NCBI RefSeq assembly: GCF_900166655.1
Contig: NZ_FVZB01000004.1
Span: forward strand, 1-64,000
Source of the DNA: Halobacillus hunanensis
GTDB taxonomy: Bacteria > Bacillota > Bacilli > Bacillales > Halobacillaceae
Direction of reading: 5' to 3'
DNA length: 64,000 bases
This document shows positions 61,695 to 64,000 of the stretch, piece after piece. Every line of letters begins with the position of its first letter. Positions within the stretch are counted from its first letter, which is position 1. A program made the translations under genes and the position numbers. Under the pieces are notes generated by a model that did no database searches, was not told the DNA's origin, and saw nothing but the letters and a program-made list of their open reading frames with translations.

Positions 61695-62470
61695 CTATAA
61701 TACAAATGTAATCACTCCATAAAGAATAACGGCAATAATCAACCCAGTAAGGCTGTGTTTCAACTTATATCTTGAATAAGCTAATATTTCCATATCCATA
61801 ATTTTAGACATAGTGACAGTCGTTCCACTGAGTGGAGATGTTAATCCTCCAAAGACCCCACATGCAAAAACAATCCCAATCGTAAGAGGAAGATAGATGC
61901 CTGATGTGGCTGCAAGTGACACACCTATGGGCATTAAAAGTCCCCAAGAACCCCATGTAGAGCCAACAAAGTAGGCCAGTATTGATCCTAATATAAATAT
62001 AACAGGGGGAATAAAATTTGTCGGAATCCAACCAAGTGCGGCTGTTACAAAATTGGATAAGCCAAGGTCTTCAGTAGCTGAAGATAATCCCCAAACTAAA
62101 GCAAATAGAAGATGGCTGGCATTAGCTTATTTCCACCTTCAAAAAAGTAACTAAATAATTTCTTTAGTGGATATTTTTCAATGAGAAGTAAACCAAATGT
62201 AACCAACAATGAAATAAGGATCGCAATAAACATGGATTTTGACACATCAGCTTTAATAAATGCATCCAACATACTTCCAGTCTTCTTGTAGCCATCCCAC
62301 CAAGATAAACCGATGGTCAGAATTAATGCTGTAATGATTGGGATAAAGATATTAACGGGTCTGGATTCCAATTCCTTAGATGCTACCGGGTGCGAATCTT
62401 CCCAAACACGTTTTTTCCTTATTCTTATCCTTCCTTGGACATCAGTACAAGACAAAAGGGGAGGATTATT
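61695..62470 (-). pseudogene. Decayed NhaC-type Na+/H+ antiporter gene
   Basis: The C-terminal half of an NhaC-like antiporter is readable, but in two frames: RPVNIFIPIITALILTIGLS and on to about 62110, then ASHLLFALVWGLSSATEDLG and GGLTSPLSGTTVTMSKIMD to 61695. A single-base shift lies near 62105. The N-terminal half is missing; the next gene starts in its place. Confidence 0.75.
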
Positions 62471-62510
62471 TCTAAAAAGTCCTCTGATTTTGAAGAAAAT
62501 TTCTAATATA

Positions 62511-62810
62511 TTAAAGGGGTTCAAATATATTAGGAAACATCGTTTGAAGTTTAGCATAATTAAACCATACTAATAATAGGGAAAATCCAATAAAAAGCAA
62601 ACTATATATCACCAATTGCTGTCCAGATTTTACATTGTGGTATACATGTACAGAGATGAAAAAAATTGTTGTTGCAATTAAAATAAATGCTATACCAGAA
62701 AGAATTACTACAAAAGTGAGATCATCAAAGTAAATCATAAAATATAAAAACCATGAACATATAGCTAAAGTCCCAATAAAATAAAGATTTTTTTCGTCAT
62801 CATAAAGCAT
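62511..62810 (-). CDS. Hypothetical small membrane protein, 99 residues
   Basis: Three hydrophobic helices. AGAG lies close to the ATG at 62810. It directly precedes the nhaC remnant and may have come with the event that removed its 5' half. Not recognised. Confidence 0.55.
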   Translation of the reverse strand: MLYDDEKNLYFIGTLAICSWFLYFMIYFDDLTFVVILSGIAFILIATTIFFISVHVYHNVKSGQQLVIYSLLFIGFSLLLVWFNYAKLQTMFPNIFEPL

Positions 62811-63157
62811 CTCTCTTTAACCCCTTTCCCACTTTTAGAATTTATCTTCTTTTCCGCACGTTCTTTTGTTGTATGAATAAAGTGTTGTGGATTTATCATA
62901 TTGTTAGAATATACTTTGCCACTTCCATTTTTTTATCCCTAAAGAATGTATTCGGATGTAGGTTGGACAATATGTAAGACAAGAATGAAAAAATAAAGGG
63001 AAAACCTGTTATGAAGGTCTTCCCTTTTGGAGATACATGTCCAATTATCCGAAGTGTTGGTAGCTAGGTATCTGTAATTTCAGTGTTAGTAAACTTGTTA
63101 CCCTTGCCGGTTCCAAAGGTTTGATAGAAACTGGCTCTTACTCTGTTTAATAATGAG
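62811..63157. other. Intergenic region downstream of qoxD
   Basis: Contains the qox terminator at 62988-63028; no gene seen. Confidence 0.5.
62988..63028 (-). terminator. Terminator of the qox operon
   Basis: On the minus strand AAAAGGGAA pairs with TTCCCTTT and is followed by ATTTTTTC. About 130 bp past qoxD. Confidence 0.65.
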
Positions 63158-63460
63158 TTACATCCCATTCATGAGCCAAACGGATCCACCAACAACAATT
63201 AATGCGACTGTACCCCCGTATACCAAGGCTGAAATTTGGAAAGCTTTTTCGTGTTCACTTAAGTGCATGAACATGATTAATTGAACGAGCAGTTGGGCTG
63301 AGGCCAAAGCTAGAATCACTATAATCGTAGCTTTCGCAGTTAAGGAAAGCGAAAAAACAACCCAGAGTGCGGCCACCGTCAAAATGATGGATAGAACAAA
63401 ACCAATAACTTGTTTCCAGGGAAATCCATGATGCTCTTCAAATTTTATATTCTCTCTCAT
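63158..63460 (-). CDS. qoxD: Quinol oxidase subunit IV (QoxD-type)
   Basis: 100 residues with three membrane helices. The start HGFPWKQVIGFVLSIILT and the LIMFMHLSE segment match QoxD of aa3-600 menaquinol oxidase better than CtaF. It begins one base after the qoxC stop. Shorter than Bacillus subtilis QoxD because the His-rich tail is absent. Stabilises oxidase assembly. Confidence 0.85.
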   Translation of the reverse strand: MRENIKFEEHHGFPWKQVIGFVLSIILTVAALWVVFSLSLTAKATIIVILALASAQLLVQLIMFMHLSEHEKAFQISALVYGGTVALIVVGGSVWLMNGM

Positions 63461-63461
63461 T

Positions 63462-64000
63462 TTATAGCACCATCCCTATTAAATAGACTGCGGTAAATAT
63501 AAAAATCCACATCACGTCAAGAAAATGCCAGTAAAGGCCTCCAATGAAGAGCTTTCTTGATGTGACCGTGTTAATGCCTTCCCTAGCAACTTGGACAAGA
63601 ATAAACGAAATCCATATGATTCCAAAGGTTACATGAACTCCGTGCGTGCCAACAAGAACAAAAAACGCTGACCAAAACGCACTTGTAGAAATATTGACCC
63701 CTTCTGAAACATAAGTGATAAATTCATTAATTTCCATTCCTAGGAAGCTAACGCCCAACAATAATGTAATGATCATCCATACGACTACGCCTTTCGTGTT
63801 TCGTCGGCGCAATTCATGGGTTGCAAGGCCGGATGTAAAACTACTAATTAACAGAAGAAACGTTTGTATAACAACGCCCTTGATCTCGAATATTTCCTCT
63901 GCGGTCGGACCGTCAGCCGTGCGGTCAAGATAGACAAGGTACACAGCAAACAAAGAAGCAAATAAAACAATCTCAGCTGCAAGGAATAACCAGAAGCCGA
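63462..64000 (-). CDS. qoxC: Quinol oxidase subunit III (QoxC-type), partial at right edge
   Basis: About 179 residues visible, open to the window edge at the N terminus. GFWLFLAAEIVLFASLFAVY, the acidic helix MEINEF, GTHGVHVTFGI and LYWHFLDVMWIFIFT are haem-copper oxidase subunit III features and follow QoxC closely. qoxA and qoxB are expected beyond the window. Together they form the aa3-type terminal oxidase taking electrons from menaquinol. Confidence 0.92.
   Translation of the reverse strand, partial: GFWLFLAAEIVLFASLFAVYLVYLDRTADGPTAEEIFEIKGVVIQTFLLLISSFTSGLATHELRRRNTKGVVVWMIITLLLGVSFLGMEINEFITYVSEGVNISTSAFWSAFFVLVGTHGVHVTFGIIWISFILVQVAREGINTVTSRKLFIGGLYWHFLDVMWIFIFTAVYLIGMVL

Noticed and set aside
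63158-63460. Reading as CtaF of caa3 oxidase
   Set aside because: The FPWK...GFVLSI start and the neighbour's sequence fit QoxD/QoxC better than CtaF/CtaE.

Overview
The window is low-G+C Gram-positive DNA. The strong AGGAGG ribosome sites, frequent TTG and GTG starts, SpoIIP, YIEGIA proteins, and DegU-, CzcD-, YnfA-, BdbCD- and Qox-type proteins all point to an endospore-forming Bacillaceae. A replication initiator, ParA with a ribbon-helix-helix partner, an MOBQ relaxase with oriT, a type IV secretion gene set and resolvases lie together. I infer a large conjugative plasmid carrying respiratory and metal-handling cargo; an integrated element is less likely but not excluded.

Layout. (1) 1-16.6 kb is cargo. 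It holds cytochrome c maturation and disulfide genes (resC, resB, bdbC, bdbD, a 42-residue membrane protein), ctaG, a CadC/CadA cadmium-zinc pump, a CDF exporter, YnfA, CopC/CopD, CzcD with its ArsR-type repressor, a ZIP transporter and a D,D-carboxypeptidase. A perfect CadC-type palindrome occurs both at cadC and, unexpectedly, upstream of the bdb-res cluster. (2) 16.7-20.1 kb has a decayed DUF3231 gene, then a long structured leader (element A) in front of uncharacterised genes and a SprT-like protease. (3) 20.2-33.1 kb is a leftward conjugation operon: VirB4, a coupling protein split in two genes, VirB6/TrbL-, VirB8/TcpC-, PrgI- and VirB2-like proteins, an EssB-like membrane protein and a CwlT-like wall hydrolase. 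(4) 33.1-38.6 kb is replication and maintenance: rep with iterons inside its own coding region, a type I toxin-antitoxin locus, an Hfq-like protein, a repeat-rich RHH ParB-like gene and parA. (5) 38.6-45.6 kb is the leading region and relaxase: element B, an ArdC-type antirestriction gene, DUF3847 protein, oriT, MobA/MobL relaxase and a broken topoisomerase III gene. (6) 45.7-51.3 kb is a defence/toxin island: DUF6414 protein, a wHTH plus PD-(D/E)XK nuclease-like protein, two serine resolvases and a zeta-type toxin with a small partner. (7) 51.5-64 kb is cargo again: gabD, sortase with a C-terminal FN3-like domain, spoIIP, mntR, ZIP transporter, YIEGIA pair, an orphan DegU-like regulator, a decayed nhaC, and qoxD/qoxC running off the right edge.

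The most striking observations: (a) elements A and B are about 0.5 kb each, share short identical blocks and a series of hairpins whose stems differ in sequence but stay paired, and each sits just upstream of a plus-strand gene set. The nic site lies on the minus strand, so the incoming single strand would be the template for exactly these genes. Single-stranded-DNA promoters or large structured RNAs are therefore plausible. (b) About 100 in-phase six-base units occur in four arrays, around and inside the parB-like gene, where each unit encodes a dipeptide of an Asn/Thr-rich linker. This is a candidate centromere that is partly protein coding.

I saw no rRNA, tRNA or CRISPR array. All functional names rest on motif recognition by eye; no database search was possible.
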